From the NCBI GenBank assembly GCA_934702165.1, contig CAKUYG010000044.1, positions 1 to 13,211 of the forward strand: a DNA stretch of 13,211 nt, given 5' to 3'. Under the pieces are notes generated by a model. The model was not told where the DNA came from and ran no database searches. It worked only from the letters and a program-made list of their open reading frames with translations. Made by a program: the position numbers and the translations under genes. Of this stretch, positions 6,928 through 13,211 are shown piece after piece (within the stretch, counting starts at the first letter, position 1; every line of letters starts with the position of its first letter). This DNA comes from an uncultured Bacteroidales bacterium. Lineage in GTDB: Bacteria; Bacteroidota; Bacteroidia; Bacteroidales; UBA932.

Positions 6928-8997
6928 TTACTCATAGACTATAGCAGTATGCTCATCCTTGAGTATCTCGGTGGTCTGGCCCACGGAGACGGACACGCTT
7001 GAGAGAGAGGGGTTGCCGCGGCAGTCCAGTGTCTTCAGCAAGGGACAGCAGCTTATGTCCAGATACTCCAGAGCGGCATTGGAGCAATCCAGCAGCTTCA
7101 AGACAGGATTTCCGCTCAAATCAAGAGTCTTGAGCGGAGAACGGGACAGATACGCCTCCTCCAGAGCCGGGTTTCCGCTCAAGTCAAGAGCCGTCAGCAA
7201 GGTAGACTGGCAATAGAGCGATTTCAGCACATGATTACCAGTCAAATCAATGGATTTCAACGGGTTGCTATCGCACACCAGCACCTTCAATGCAGCATTG
7301 GCTTCAAGAGCAAGGTCTTCAATGGTTTGCCCCGGCACACTGAGACGTTCCAGACAGGAGAACATCTTTATCCCGGACAGAGATCTGATCCCGGGATACT
7401 TGATCGGATCCACATCAATCTCCTTGACCTGCGCAGCCTCTTCCAAGGAGATGGAAGAGTCATAATCCCTGTCGAAATTGTCAAGCAGATAACTTTTGAA
7501 CTCAGGGTCCTCGATCTGCGGGACATAGATGATCCGAGTCGTCTCAGGAAGATATCTCCGCTCTCCCCTGTTTATCCCATCAATTTCATGTCCTTCAGAG
7601 AGATACAACATCTCCAGAGCATCACACAGGCAGGACAGCGACTCCACAAGAGGATTGAGCACCAGATTGAGACTCCGCAGTGGACATCCGTCCACATTGA
7701 GCGAGCGCAGAAGAGGATTATATCTCAGATCAAGTGCGTTTACCGCGCTTCCGGCACAATCGAGAAACTCAAGCCCGGCGAGCAGATATATCCTCGTCTG
7801 ATCTGAGAGCTTGCCGCGCGCATGAAGCCTTCGGAGACTGCGGTATTTGCGGACGACATCATCAAGCGGCAGCGGACTTTCTTCACATTTCAGTTCTTCA
7901 AGGGCATCAGCGGGAATCGACGAGCTGACATAGTTGAGCCTTGTCCAGGACATGTCCAGAGCCCGCAGACGCGTCTGCGAGCGCAGCACAAAGGAAGTAA
8001 TCGGATTAGATGAGATATTAACCGATGTCAGAGCGGGAAACTCCCCCAGTTCAAGGGTCTTCAAGGCATTGCCGCTCAGGTCCAGTTCCTCCAGATTGGC
8101 CATGGACTCCAGCACAACTGCCTCAAGAGCCCCGCTTCCTTTACCGTCCGTGACGGATGAGCCGGTGCAACTCAGCCTTTTAAGGGCGGGAAGCTGTTCC
8201 AGACCCCCGAGCGAATGAAGATTGTCGGAGCAGATTTCAACCTCTTCCACCTTTGATGCCTCCTCCACACTTATGTACCCGTCAGCATCCGCATCCCAAT
8301 TCGACAGCATATACTCTTCAACAGTCTCGTCATCGAAAACGACAGGCATATAGAACTTCCGTTCCTCTCCATACGCGACACCTTTCCCGTTGATGGCGTA
8401 CGCCCTGACATAATAGGTCTGGCCGAGCACAAGGCCCGGAATCTCTACAGTACGAGCCCCGTATTCCGAGCTGTCCACTGTCTTGGTATTCAGTTCTATG
8501 GTGGGTTCTGGAGAAGTGGACCAGCACACGCCGCACACGGCCAGAGAGCCGCTGAATGTCTCTGAGACAGTGTATGATATGCTGACGGAAGTCGAGGTCA
8601 AGATCTCAGGCTTTTCTGTGGCGACCCCGGGCAGCTGCTGCTCTATTTCAATGACTTCCGTCCGCGGCTCAAGCTCGGAGACGCCACCGCTGACATAAGG
8701 CCTGTAAGTGTAGCGCACCCCGAAACTCAGATCCGGGATCCGGCAGGAGAAGGAAGTGCCGCCCTCGATGGGGACATCTATGAATCTCTGCTCCCCACCG
8801 GCCAGGCCGAAGAAGAAGCCGCAGCTGCTGACATTGTCCATACGCGAAAGTCTGCACGTCAGCACAAGTTCATCCCCGTCCACCTGAGATGTGGTTCCGA
8901 GCATGACCGGAGCCAGATGCGACGACGCCTCCTGATCCCTGATACAGGAAACGGAAAGCGACAGCAGCAGAAAGGAAACCAGCTTACAGATCTTCAT
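6928..8997 (-). CDS. EF-hand/leucine-rich-repeat surface lipoprotein with duplicated modules (689 aa)
   Basis: The lipoprotein signal ends LSVSC (Cys18). Two Fn3-like beta domains follow: about 28-120, and about 127-218 with 'CGVCWST...GQTYYVRAYAINGKG', a typical bacterial Fn3-type signature. Two EF-hand plus LRR modules come next. EF loop 1 is 235-246 (D235, D237, D239, G240, I242, E246), with LRRs to about 462 and a cap LYLSEGHEIDGI. EF loop 2 is 509-520 (D509, D511, D513, I516, E520; the usual Gly is Ser), with LRRs of the 'LKTLDLSGNPVL' type and a final cap VGQTTEILKDEH...IVYE. The protein is a longer paralog of the 594 product, which has one such module. It is transcribed towards the fimbrillin-like operon. 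Its ligand is unknown; calcium-dependent surface adhesion is an inference. Confidence 0.88.
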   Translation of the reverse strand: MKICKLVSFLLLSLSVSCIRDQEASSHLAPVMLGTTSQVDGDELVLTCRLSRMDNVSSCGFFFGLAGGEQRFIDVPIEGGTSFSCRIPDLSFGVRYTYRPYVSGGVSELEPRTEVIEIEQQLPGVATEKPEILTSTSVSISYTVSETFSGSLAVCGVCWSTSPEPTIELNTKTVDSSEYGARTVEIPGLVLGQTYYVRAYAINGKGVAYGEERKFYMPVVFDDETVEEYMLSNWDADADGYISVEEASKVEEVEICSDNLHSLGGLEQLPALKRLSCTGSSVTDGKGSGALEAVVLESMANLEELDLSGNALKTLELGEFPALTSVNISSNPITSFVLRSQTRLRALDMSWTRLNYVSSSIPADALEELKCEESPLPLDDVVRKYRSLRRLHARGKLSDQTRIYLLAGLEFLDCAGSAVNALDLRYNPLLRSLNVDGCPLRSLNLVLNPLVESLSCLCDALEMLYLSEGHEIDGINRGERRYLPETTRIIYVPQIEDPEFKSYLLDNFDRDYDSSISLEEAAQVKEIDVDPIKYPGIRSLSGIKMFSCLERLSVPGQTIEDLALEANAALKVLVCDSNPLKSIDLTGNHVLKSLYCQSTLLTALDLSGNPALEEAYLSRSPLKTLDLSGNPVLKLLDCSNAALEYLDISCCPLLKTLDCRGNPSLSSVSVSVGQTTEILKDEHTAIVYE

Positions 8998-9005
8998 ACA
9001 GATGA

Positions 9006-9039
9006 CAAATATAAGATTTTTATGCTCACCGGAGACAAA
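9006..9039 (-). promoter_or_regulatory. Promoter of the 689-aa LRR lipoprotein gene
   Basis: On the minus strand, TATATTTG (complement at 9006-9013) is a perfect TAnnTTTG -7 box ending 8 nt before the ATG. A TTTG -33 box (complement at 9036-9039) lies 22 nt upstream of it, one base longer than the usual 19-21. The transcript is predicted to have almost no leader. Confidence 0.6.
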
Positions 9040-9053
9040 TGAACCCCAATGAA

Positions 9054-9085
9054 CTTGACGCTGTGTGGCTTAATTACTATTTTTG
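9054..9085 (+). promoter_or_regulatory. Promoter of the 9091 regulator gene
   Basis: TATTTTTG (9078-9085) matches TAnnTTTG and ends 5 nt before the ATG at 9091. CTTG (9054-9057), one base off TTTG, lies 20 nt upstream. This promoter is divergent from that of the LRR lipoprotein gene; the two are separated by about 15 bp. Confidence 0.55.
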
Positions 9086-9090
9086 CAAAA

Positions 9091-9714
9091 ATGGGTAAAG
9101 AATTGAAAAAAACTATTCCGGAGTTGAGCTATCTGCTCACGGAAGTCGAGAAACGATATGGGAGACGGCTGGCGACATCATCTGATTTCGAAGCCCTCTC
9201 CGTCATAATCGAACACGAATCCGGAGACATCATATCCGCCTCGACACTCAAGAGACTTTGGGGATATGTAAGTCTCAAGCCGATCCCACGTCAGTCCACC
9301 CTTGATGTGCTCTCCCGCTATGTCGGCAACAAAGACTTCTTCACGTTCTGCCAGCACATAAAGAACGATAACCTGTTCGAGTCGCGCTTTTTCTCGACCA
9401 AGTCAGTACTGGCTTCTGACCTTGAAGCCGGGGCCGAAGTCCTGATCGGCTGGGCTCCTGACAGGCTCGTCCAGCTCGAATATCTCGGAGGCGGAGAATT
9501 CGTGGTCCGCAAATCCGAAAACTCCAAACTCCTGGCAGACGACAGGTTCATGGCCACCTGCTTCTACATCGGCTACCCCCTGCTTATACCGAGGATACTC
9601 CGCAACGGTGAATACACGCCCTCCTACATAGCCGGCGCATCAGAAGGACTTAACAGACTGGAAATCATAGGGGGGGGGGAAAAAATCTCAGTAAGCCCGT
9701 TCCTCAATATCTGA
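9091..9714 (+). CDS. Probable HTH-type DNA-binding regulator, Bacteroidetes-specific (207 aa)
   Basis: A cytoplasmic protein with no signal peptide. Residues about 30-87 contain a helix-rich segment, FEALSVII..., SASTLKRLWGYV (49-60), RQSTLDVLSRYVG and DFFTFC. I recall this pattern from a common Bacteroidetes family of predicted DNA-binding proteins, in which 'STLKRLWGY' would be the recognition helix. Residues about 108-192 form a beta-rich domain (VLIGWAPDRLVQLEYLG, SENSKL). The start at 9091 is preferred over an upstream start at 9049 because the promoter box ends 5 nt before it and the extension is hydrophobic and unrelated. Near the 3' end a run of ten G encodes GGG plus the first base of the next Glu. 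The last 27 bp overlap the convergent kinase gene. The target DNA is unknown. Confidence 0.75.
   Translation: MGKELKKTIPELSYLLTEVEKRYGRRLATSSDFEALSVIIEHESGDIISASTLKRLWGYVSLKPIPRQSTLDVLSRYVGNKDFFTFCQHIKNDNLFESRFFSTKSVLASDLEAGAEVLIGWAPDRLVQLEYLGGGEFVVRKSENSKLLADDRFMATCFYIGYPLLIPRILRNGEYTPSYIAGASEGLNRLEIIGGGEKISVSPFLNI
9670..9685. repeat. G10-A6 homopolymer pair in the 3' end of the regulator gene
   Basis: Ten consecutive G (9670-9679) are followed by six A (9680-9685). The tract is inside codons 194-199 of the 207-codon gene and just downstream of the convergent kinase stop codon. Slippage by one base would alter only the regulator's C-terminus. Loss of one G gives a 200-residue protein stopping at 9692-9694. 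Gain of one G replaces the tail and extends it by about 31 residues, with a stop at 9807-9809. Confidence 0.9.
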
Positions 9715-10560
9715 CCCAAGCTGCTCAAGAACCCGTTCAAGCCGGGCTCTCCTCAGAGAAGAACGTATCTCAGGCATCAGAGAGACAGTCAAGATCGAAA
9801 AGGCGATAAGCACCCCCACCGCAAGGATGGCGGCTTTTCTGCGTCGTCCAGCTATGGCAGATCTGATCTCATTGACAGTAGCATAGCGGTGCTCCCTGTC
9901 TTCCTTTGTACACTTGGCCGCCACGCGTGGAAATAGTCCCATTGTGCGCATGATGATCCCGAGAGAGTATATGTCGCTGCGGTTGTCCAGAATCTCTCCA
10001 CGCCTCTGCTCCGGGGAGGCATAAGCCAGAGTCCCGGCAGGCCGCTTGAACACCACGGAGCTGTCCTCATCTGAGAGACCGAAATCTATCAGTTTCACAT
10101 TCTGCCCGTTGCGGGTTATGAGGATATTGGACGGCTTGAGGTCACGATGCACAATCTGCTTGTGGTGGATATAATCCAGAGCATCGCAAAGTTCAAGAAG
10201 AATCTTTTTTCCGGGTATCTTTCCCTTGTTTTCAAGCATGGACTCCAATGTTTCCCCTTCTATCCACTCCAGTTCTATGCAGTTGCCAAGTCCCGGCAGG
10301 CAGACGAAATCCAAGGTGCGACAGATGCCCGGATGGTCAAGTCCTTTACCAAGTTCGTACTCTTTACGCAGCAGCGCCTCAGCCATGGGGTCTCCCCTGT
10401 ATTGAGGCTTCAAAGATTTGAGGGCCACGAGCCTGCCTCCAAGTTCCGCCCGGCTTATCATGGAACACCCTCCAGAAGAGACATACACCTGCCTGGCCGT
10501 CTCCTGCAAAGGGGCGGGAATCTGCTCAGGCGAGTCGAAAAAACAGGATGATTCTACCAT
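9688..10560 (-). CDS. Membrane-anchored Hanks-type Ser/Thr protein kinase (290 aa)
   Basis: The kinase domain (about 25-238) has an intact catalytic set: ATP-anchoring K48 in VALKSL, helix-C Glu67, catalytic loop HRDLKPSN (138-145, D140, N145), DFG (159-161), and activation segment ending GTLAYASPEQ with Glu184. DIYSLG and a late RYATVNEI helix follow. The glycine loop is degenerate (SSGGCSMIS). A single hydrophobic helix at about 242-262 anchors the kinase domain in the cytoplasm, leaving a basic tail of only about 28 residues outside, with no PASTA or other sensor domain. The kinase should phosphorylate Ser/Thr of cytoplasmic or membrane partners. It is divergent from the exported-protein operon at 10599 and convergent with the regulator gene (27-bp overlap), so these are the likely functional partners; that link is inference. 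Confidence 0.92.
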   Translation of the reverse strand: MVESSCFFDSPEQIPAPLQETARQVYVSSGGCSMISRAELGGRLVALKSLKPQYRGDPMAEALLRKEYELGKGLDHPGICRTLDFVCLPGLGNCIELEWIEGETLESMLENKGKIPGKKILLELCDALDYIHHKQIVHRDLKPSNILITRNGQNVKLIDFGLSDEDSSVVFKRPAGTLAYASPEQRRGEILDNRSDIYSLGIIMRTMGLFPRVAAKCTKEDREHRYATVNEIRSAIAGRRRKAAILAVGVLIAFSILTVSLMPEIRSSLRRARLERVLEQLGSDIEERAY

Positions 10561-10565
10561 ACTTT

Positions 10566-10573
10566 CAAATATA
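10566..10573 (-). promoter_or_regulatory. -7 box of the kinase gene
   Basis: TATATTTG on the minus strand is a perfect TAnnTTTG box ending 5 nt before the kinase ATG. No -33 TTTG is visible at normal spacing. It forms one arm of an inverted repeat with the -7 box of the divergent operon. Confidence 0.6.
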
Positions 10574-10585
10574 GTGATTTATTGA

Positions 10586-10593
10586 TATATTTG
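10586..10593 (+). promoter_or_regulatory. -7 box of the exported-protein operon
   Basis: TATATTTG is a perfect TAnnTTTG box ending 5 nt before the ATG at 10599. A near-match to the -33 box, TTTC (10563-10566), lies 19 nt upstream and overlaps the kinase promoter. The two divergent promoters share DNA and are probably mutually affected. Confidence 0.6.
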
Positions 10594-10598
10594 CCTTG

Positions 10599-11141
10599 AT
10601 GAGGACATCACATCTCATAATAGCACTTATCTGTCTGGCAGGATGCCGCCAATCCGGTGGACAGACCGGCAGCATCCCGGAATACGACAGCGTGACCCCC
10701 TGCCTCAACGGCACCAGCATCGTGTCCATCGGCGGCAGGTTCGGCATCATCGACAGCTGCGGGGCGGAGATAGTCCCCGCCGGGTTCGAAGACGTGTTCT
10801 ATATCACAGATGACCTTTCCGCCGCCATAAGCGGGGGCAGTTGCGAGTTCTACGACCGCAGTGGAAGAAGGCTGGGGCAGATCCGCACCGGCGACACCGG
10901 CACCAGTCCCGAATGCCTGCTCGAAGCCTATGCCGACATACGGGAGGGAGTCAGACGCGACTGGGACGAGATCCTCGACGCCTACGAGGGCCTCCTCTCT
11001 TACTGTTCCGGAAGCGGTGCCGACCCCGAAGAGGCCACCCGGCTATCCGGAAGCATCAAAGCCGCCTTGGGAAACATCAGCGGTCCCATGGACAAGGACC
11101 AGCAGGCCAGATTCGAAGCCATGAGGAGGGGCGGCAGATGA
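10599..11141 (+). CDS. WG-repeat-like lipoprotein (180 aa)
   Basis: Signal peptide MRTSHLIIALICLAGC with lipid Cys16. Residues about 43-95 (VSIGGRFGIIDSCGAEIVP..., FYDRSGRRLGQ) follow the spacing of WG-type repeats ('G-GfID--G-eivp-') but lack the Trp-Gly pair. A likely Gly/Thr linker and a charged helical region (about 103-178) follow. I choose the ATG at 10599, 5 nt after the -7 box; a TTG three bases earlier is also in frame. The stop overlaps the next start (ATGA). The protein should be anchored by lipid in the envelope. No enzymatic residue is evident, so a binding or scaffold role is only a guess. Confidence 0.75.
   Translation: MRTSHLIIALICLAGCRQSGGQTGSIPEYDSVTPCLNGTSIVSIGGRFGIIDSCGAEIVPAGFEDVFYITDDLSAAISGGSCEFYDRSGRRLGQIRTGDTGTSPECLLEAYADIREGVRRDWDEILDAYEGLLSYCSGSGADPEEATRLSGSIKAALGNISGPMDKDQQARFEAMRRGGR
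11124..11129 (+). promoter_or_regulatory. Shine-Dalgarno AGGAGG for the 11138 gene
   Basis: A perfect AGGAGG lies 8 nt before the ATG at 11138, within the end of the WG-like lipoprotein gene. It fixes the start at 11138 rather than at any of the upstream in-frame codons. Confidence 0.6.
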
Positions 11142-12898
11142 GAAGACTGACCGCAGCTGTGCTGCTCATGATTTCCACCATCTGCAGCGCCCAGATGATA
11201 ACAGACATCCGTACCGACAAATCATACCTCTGTGCGGAAGGGAATGCGCAGAACGCGCGCATCGCCGACAGCCTGGCGCTGGACGCCCTGGCGGTGAAAA
11301 TCTCCGGGACAGCCGACCTTCCCTATGCAGACGGGGTCAAAACCGCGATCCTCCGCACATACCGCGATGACCTCGACAGGGAATGCGACATGCTCTCAAC
11401 CACCGGAGATGCAGGCACTACGGTATTGAGATACATCCGGAGGGCAGACGCCGGCAGGATCTTCGAAAACCGCCGGGCAAAAGTCAAGGAGATGCTCTCC
11501 ATCGCCACCACAGCCGAAGAGAAATTCCAGACCGACATCGCCCTCCGCTACTACTCCTGGGCCGCCACACTGCTCCGCAGCCTTCCCCCGCTCGACGCCG
11601 CCGCCATCGCTGACGCCGAGAGCCGCCGGAACACCATACTTGAGGGGCTTGACGTCAAATTCGACAAGGTCAACAAGTTCGACAAGGAATTAGCCGAACT
11701 CACATTCACATACAAAGGCCATCCGGTACGCAATATAGACTACAGTTTTTTCGACGGGAAACGCTGGAGCGGAATCCTCTCCGCAAAAGACGGCAAGGGA
11801 TTCATTGAGGTGAGCCCGGGGTCCAGAATAGACCAGTACCGCATCCGCTACGAGATCACCCCGTCGCACCTCCAGCACCTGTTCCGAGAGGTCAGCTCGG
11901 TGGAGCAAGCGTTTGCAGCCTCCACCGCCAGGGAAGAAGCCTCCGAAAGGCCGGCCTCGGAGCCACGCAGATCCGCACCCCGCAAGATAGATTTCTCCGC
12001 CGTCAAGAGCAAGGTCTTGTCAGTCATGGCCAGAGACGAATTCAAGACAGCCCCCGACACCCTCACCGCCGGCCTTGCCCCAGTGCTGTTCACGTCAAAC
12101 TATGAGGACGCCGTCGCGCAGGTGTGCGCCAGCATCAGCGGCAGCGGGCAAGACATCAGCGGGCTCTTCACCGGAGAGGGATACGCCATCTTCCTAAAAC
12201 TCATCAGATACGGCAACGCCCGCGTGCTCAACTTCGACAAGCTGGACTTCTACGCCCTCGGGGACGATGTCTTCTGCCGCAGCGTCCCTATGGTCTTCTC
12301 ATTTAAAGGCAACAGACGCGAGTTTGTGGAAGACGTGGTGTTCACTTTCGACCGTGAGGGGAAAATAAGCAACCTCTCTTTCGCCCTTTCGTCCGACACG
12401 ATACGTGAGATCATCTCCATGGACAGCTGGACCGAGGAGGCCAGGCTCATCCTGATAGACTTCCTGGAGAACTACAAGACAGCCTACGCCCTCAAGAGGC
12501 AGGACTACATAGCCTCCATCTTCGACGACGACGCCCTCATCATAACAGGCCGGGTACTTCGCAACGTCAAAGGTCCCAACGAGTATGGCAACAACCGCTA
12601 CGTCACCCTGACACGACACAACAAAGAGAATTACATCAAGCAGTTGGGCAAGGTGTTCGCCAGTCAGGAATTCATCAATATCCAGTTCTCCGACTGTGAG
12701 GTCATGAAACTCGGCAAGGGAGAACAGCTCTTCGGCATCAAGATCCGGCAGGAATATTTTTCCGCCACATACTCCGACAGCGGCTATCTGTTCATCCTCG
12801 TGGACTTGAGGGACTATCACCAGCCGGTGATCCATGTCAGGACCTGGCAGGATTCCCCGGACAAGGACTTCGGCGTCATCGGACCATACAATTTCTAA
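11138..12898 (+). CDS. Exported LPP20-like / NTF2-like envelope protein of unknown function (586 aa)
   Basis: Signal peptide I, MRRLTAAVLLMISTICSA before Q19; there is no lipobox. Residues about 28-55 (SYLCAEGNAQNARIADSLAL...) resemble the start of LPP20-type envelope domains. Next comes a mixed region with a beta-domain (about 190-245), then a low-complexity Ala/Glu/Pro/Arg linker (about 265-290). The C-terminal region (about 435-580) begins with FLENYKTAYALKRQDYIASI and ends GYLFILVDLRDYHQPVIHVRTWQ, the pattern of an NTF2/SnoaL-like fold that I have seen in Bacteroides proteins encoded beside PEGA-type genes. The start is set by the signal peptide, the AGGAGG and the ATGA overlap. Operon context suggests an envelope complex with the WG-like lipoprotein and the PEGA-type protein. 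The function is unknown. Confidence 0.8.
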   Translation: MRRLTAAVLLMISTICSAQMITDIRTDKSYLCAEGNAQNARIADSLALDALAVKISGTADLPYADGVKTAILRTYRDDLDRECDMLSTTGDAGTTVLRYIRRADAGRIFENRRAKVKEMLSIATTAEEKFQTDIALRYYSWAATLLRSLPPLDAAAIADAESRRNTILEGLDVKFDKVNKFDKELAELTFTYKGHPVRNIDYSFFDGKRWSGILSAKDGKGFIEVSPGSRIDQYRIRYEITPSHLQHLFREVSSVEQAFAASTAREEASERPASEPRRSAPRKIDFSAVKSKVLSVMARDEFKTAPDTLTAGLAPVLFTSNYEDAVAQVCASISGSGQDISGLFTGEGYAIFLKLIRYGNARVLNFDKLDFYALGDDVFCRSVPMVFSFKGNRREFVEDVVFTFDREGKISNLSFALSSDTIREIISMDSWTEEARLILIDFLENYKTAYALKRQDYIASIFDDDALIITGRVLRNVKGPNEYGNNRYVTLTRHNKENYIKQLGKVFASQEFINIQFSDCEVMKLGKGEQLFGIKIRQEYFSATYSDSGYLFILVDLRDYHQPVIHVRTWQDSPDKDFGVIGPYNF

Positions 12899-12901
12899 GG
12901 T

Positions 12902-13211
12902 ATGAAAAAGAAACTTGCCGTCCTGCTGCTCGCAATCCTCTGCGCCACCGCCGCCCTTGCCCAAGGCGACAGCACCGTATTCAAGGTGGTGTCGTTCCGC
13001 AAACTGGACTGGGATCTGGACGCGCGCAGCAACTATCCGATGATCGACCAGAACGGCCGCAAAGCCGCGCTCATAAAAGTAGTCATCCCGGACGACAACT
13101 TCGATTTCGATGTAGGCGTGATGGGCATAGTCGGAGTCAAGCAGGAGATAGGAGAGACCTGGGTCTACGTGCCCGAAGGAGTAAGGAAAATCACCATCCG
13201 CCACAAGAACT
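12902..13211 (+). CDS. PEGA-type exported protein, N-terminal part (cut by window end)
   Basis: Only the first 103 residues are present. Signal peptide MKKKLAVLLLAILCATAALA is followed by Q21. The mature start (FKVVSFRKLDWDLDARSN..., QNGRKAALIKVVIP..., FDFDVGVMGIVGV, GETWVYVPEGVRKITIRH) is a pattern I associate with Bacteroidetes PEGA-domain proteins: a first beta domain with 'W-YVP-G-K-ITI-H', normally followed by one or more PEGA repeats. The gene starts 3 nt after the preceding stop, so it is certainly in the same operon. PEGA domains are beta-rich surface or periplasmic modules and are often found near Ser/Thr kinases. Confidence 0.78.
   Translation, partial: MKKKLAVLLLAILCATAALAQGDSTVFKVVSFRKLDWDLDARSNYPMIDQNGRKAALIKVVIPDDNFDFDVGVMGIVGVKQEIGETWVYVPEGVRKITIRHKN

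Noticed and set aside
6929..6965. TACTCA...TGAGTA inverted repeat as a bidirectional terminator
   Set aside because: Only 6 bp pair across a 25-nt loop with no T-tract, and it lies inside the LRR coding region, so it is not convincing.
10841..11137. In-frame N-terminal extension of the 586-aa protein
   Set aside because: It overlaps the WG-like lipoprotein gene in another frame. The start at 11138 has AGGAGG, an ATGA overlap and a signal peptide.
12299..13204. Long open frame on the minus strand (about 300 codons)
   Set aside because: It lies antisense to the 11138 and 12902 genes, which have clear signal peptides and family resemblance. The antisense translation has no recognisable motif and arises from biased codon use.
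1..13211. tRNA, rRNA, riboswitch or phage genes
   Set aside because: None were recognised by eye on either strand. Small structured RNAs cannot be excluded without a covariance-model search.

Overview
The window looks like chromosomal DNA from a gut-type Bacteroidetes, most likely order Bacteroidales. Support comes from the lipoprotein signal peptides, fimbrillin-like (Mfa-like) domains, BspA-type leucine-rich repeats, a BACON domain, a PEGA-type protein, and several Bacteroidetes promoter -7 boxes (TAnnTTTG). The genus cannot be named from the sequence alone.

Layout. (1) 1-593 is a graveyard of three unrelated transposase fragments: IS982-like (minus), IS256-like N-terminus (plus) and IS1595/ISXO2-like C-terminus (plus). 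It also holds a 19-bp inverted repeat and, at its right end, a palindromic AT-rich leader. (2) 594-1634 encodes an EF-hand/LRR surface lipoprotein followed by a good intrinsic terminator. (3) 1725-6925 is a tight three-gene operon of lipoproteins that share one fimbrillin-like domain. The middle gene fuses that domain to about 11-12 BspA-like LRRs, a BACON domain and an M64-family (IgA-peptidase type) metallopeptidase with an unusual HEXXXH zinc signature. (4) 6928-8997 (minus) is a larger EF-hand/LRR lipoprotein, paralogous to the first one and internally duplicated; it ends 2 bp from the operon. (5) 9091-9714 encodes a probable DNA-binding regulator with a G10 homopolymer near its 3' end, overlapping the tail of (6), a membrane-anchored Hanks-type Ser/Thr kinase (9688-10560, minus). 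(7) Divergent from the kinase, 10599 to the window end is an operon of exported proteins: a WG-repeat-like lipoprotein, a 586-residue LPP20-like/NTF2-like protein and a PEGA-type protein cut by the window edge.

How they may work together. Genes 594-8997 look like an accessory cell-surface module. Three fimbrillin-like lipoproteins could build or decorate a surface structure that carries a protease and LRR binding domains, with EF-hand LRR proteins on both sides. Genes 9091-13211 look like a kinase-centred envelope signalling locus, in which the kinase has almost no extracytoplasmic sensor of its own and the exported partners are divergently expressed. Five promoter-proximal genes have a TAnnTTTG box ending only 5-8 nt before the ATG, which predicts leaderless or nearly leaderless transcripts. 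Two operon-internal genes instead carry a perfect Shine-Dalgarno inside the upstream gene.
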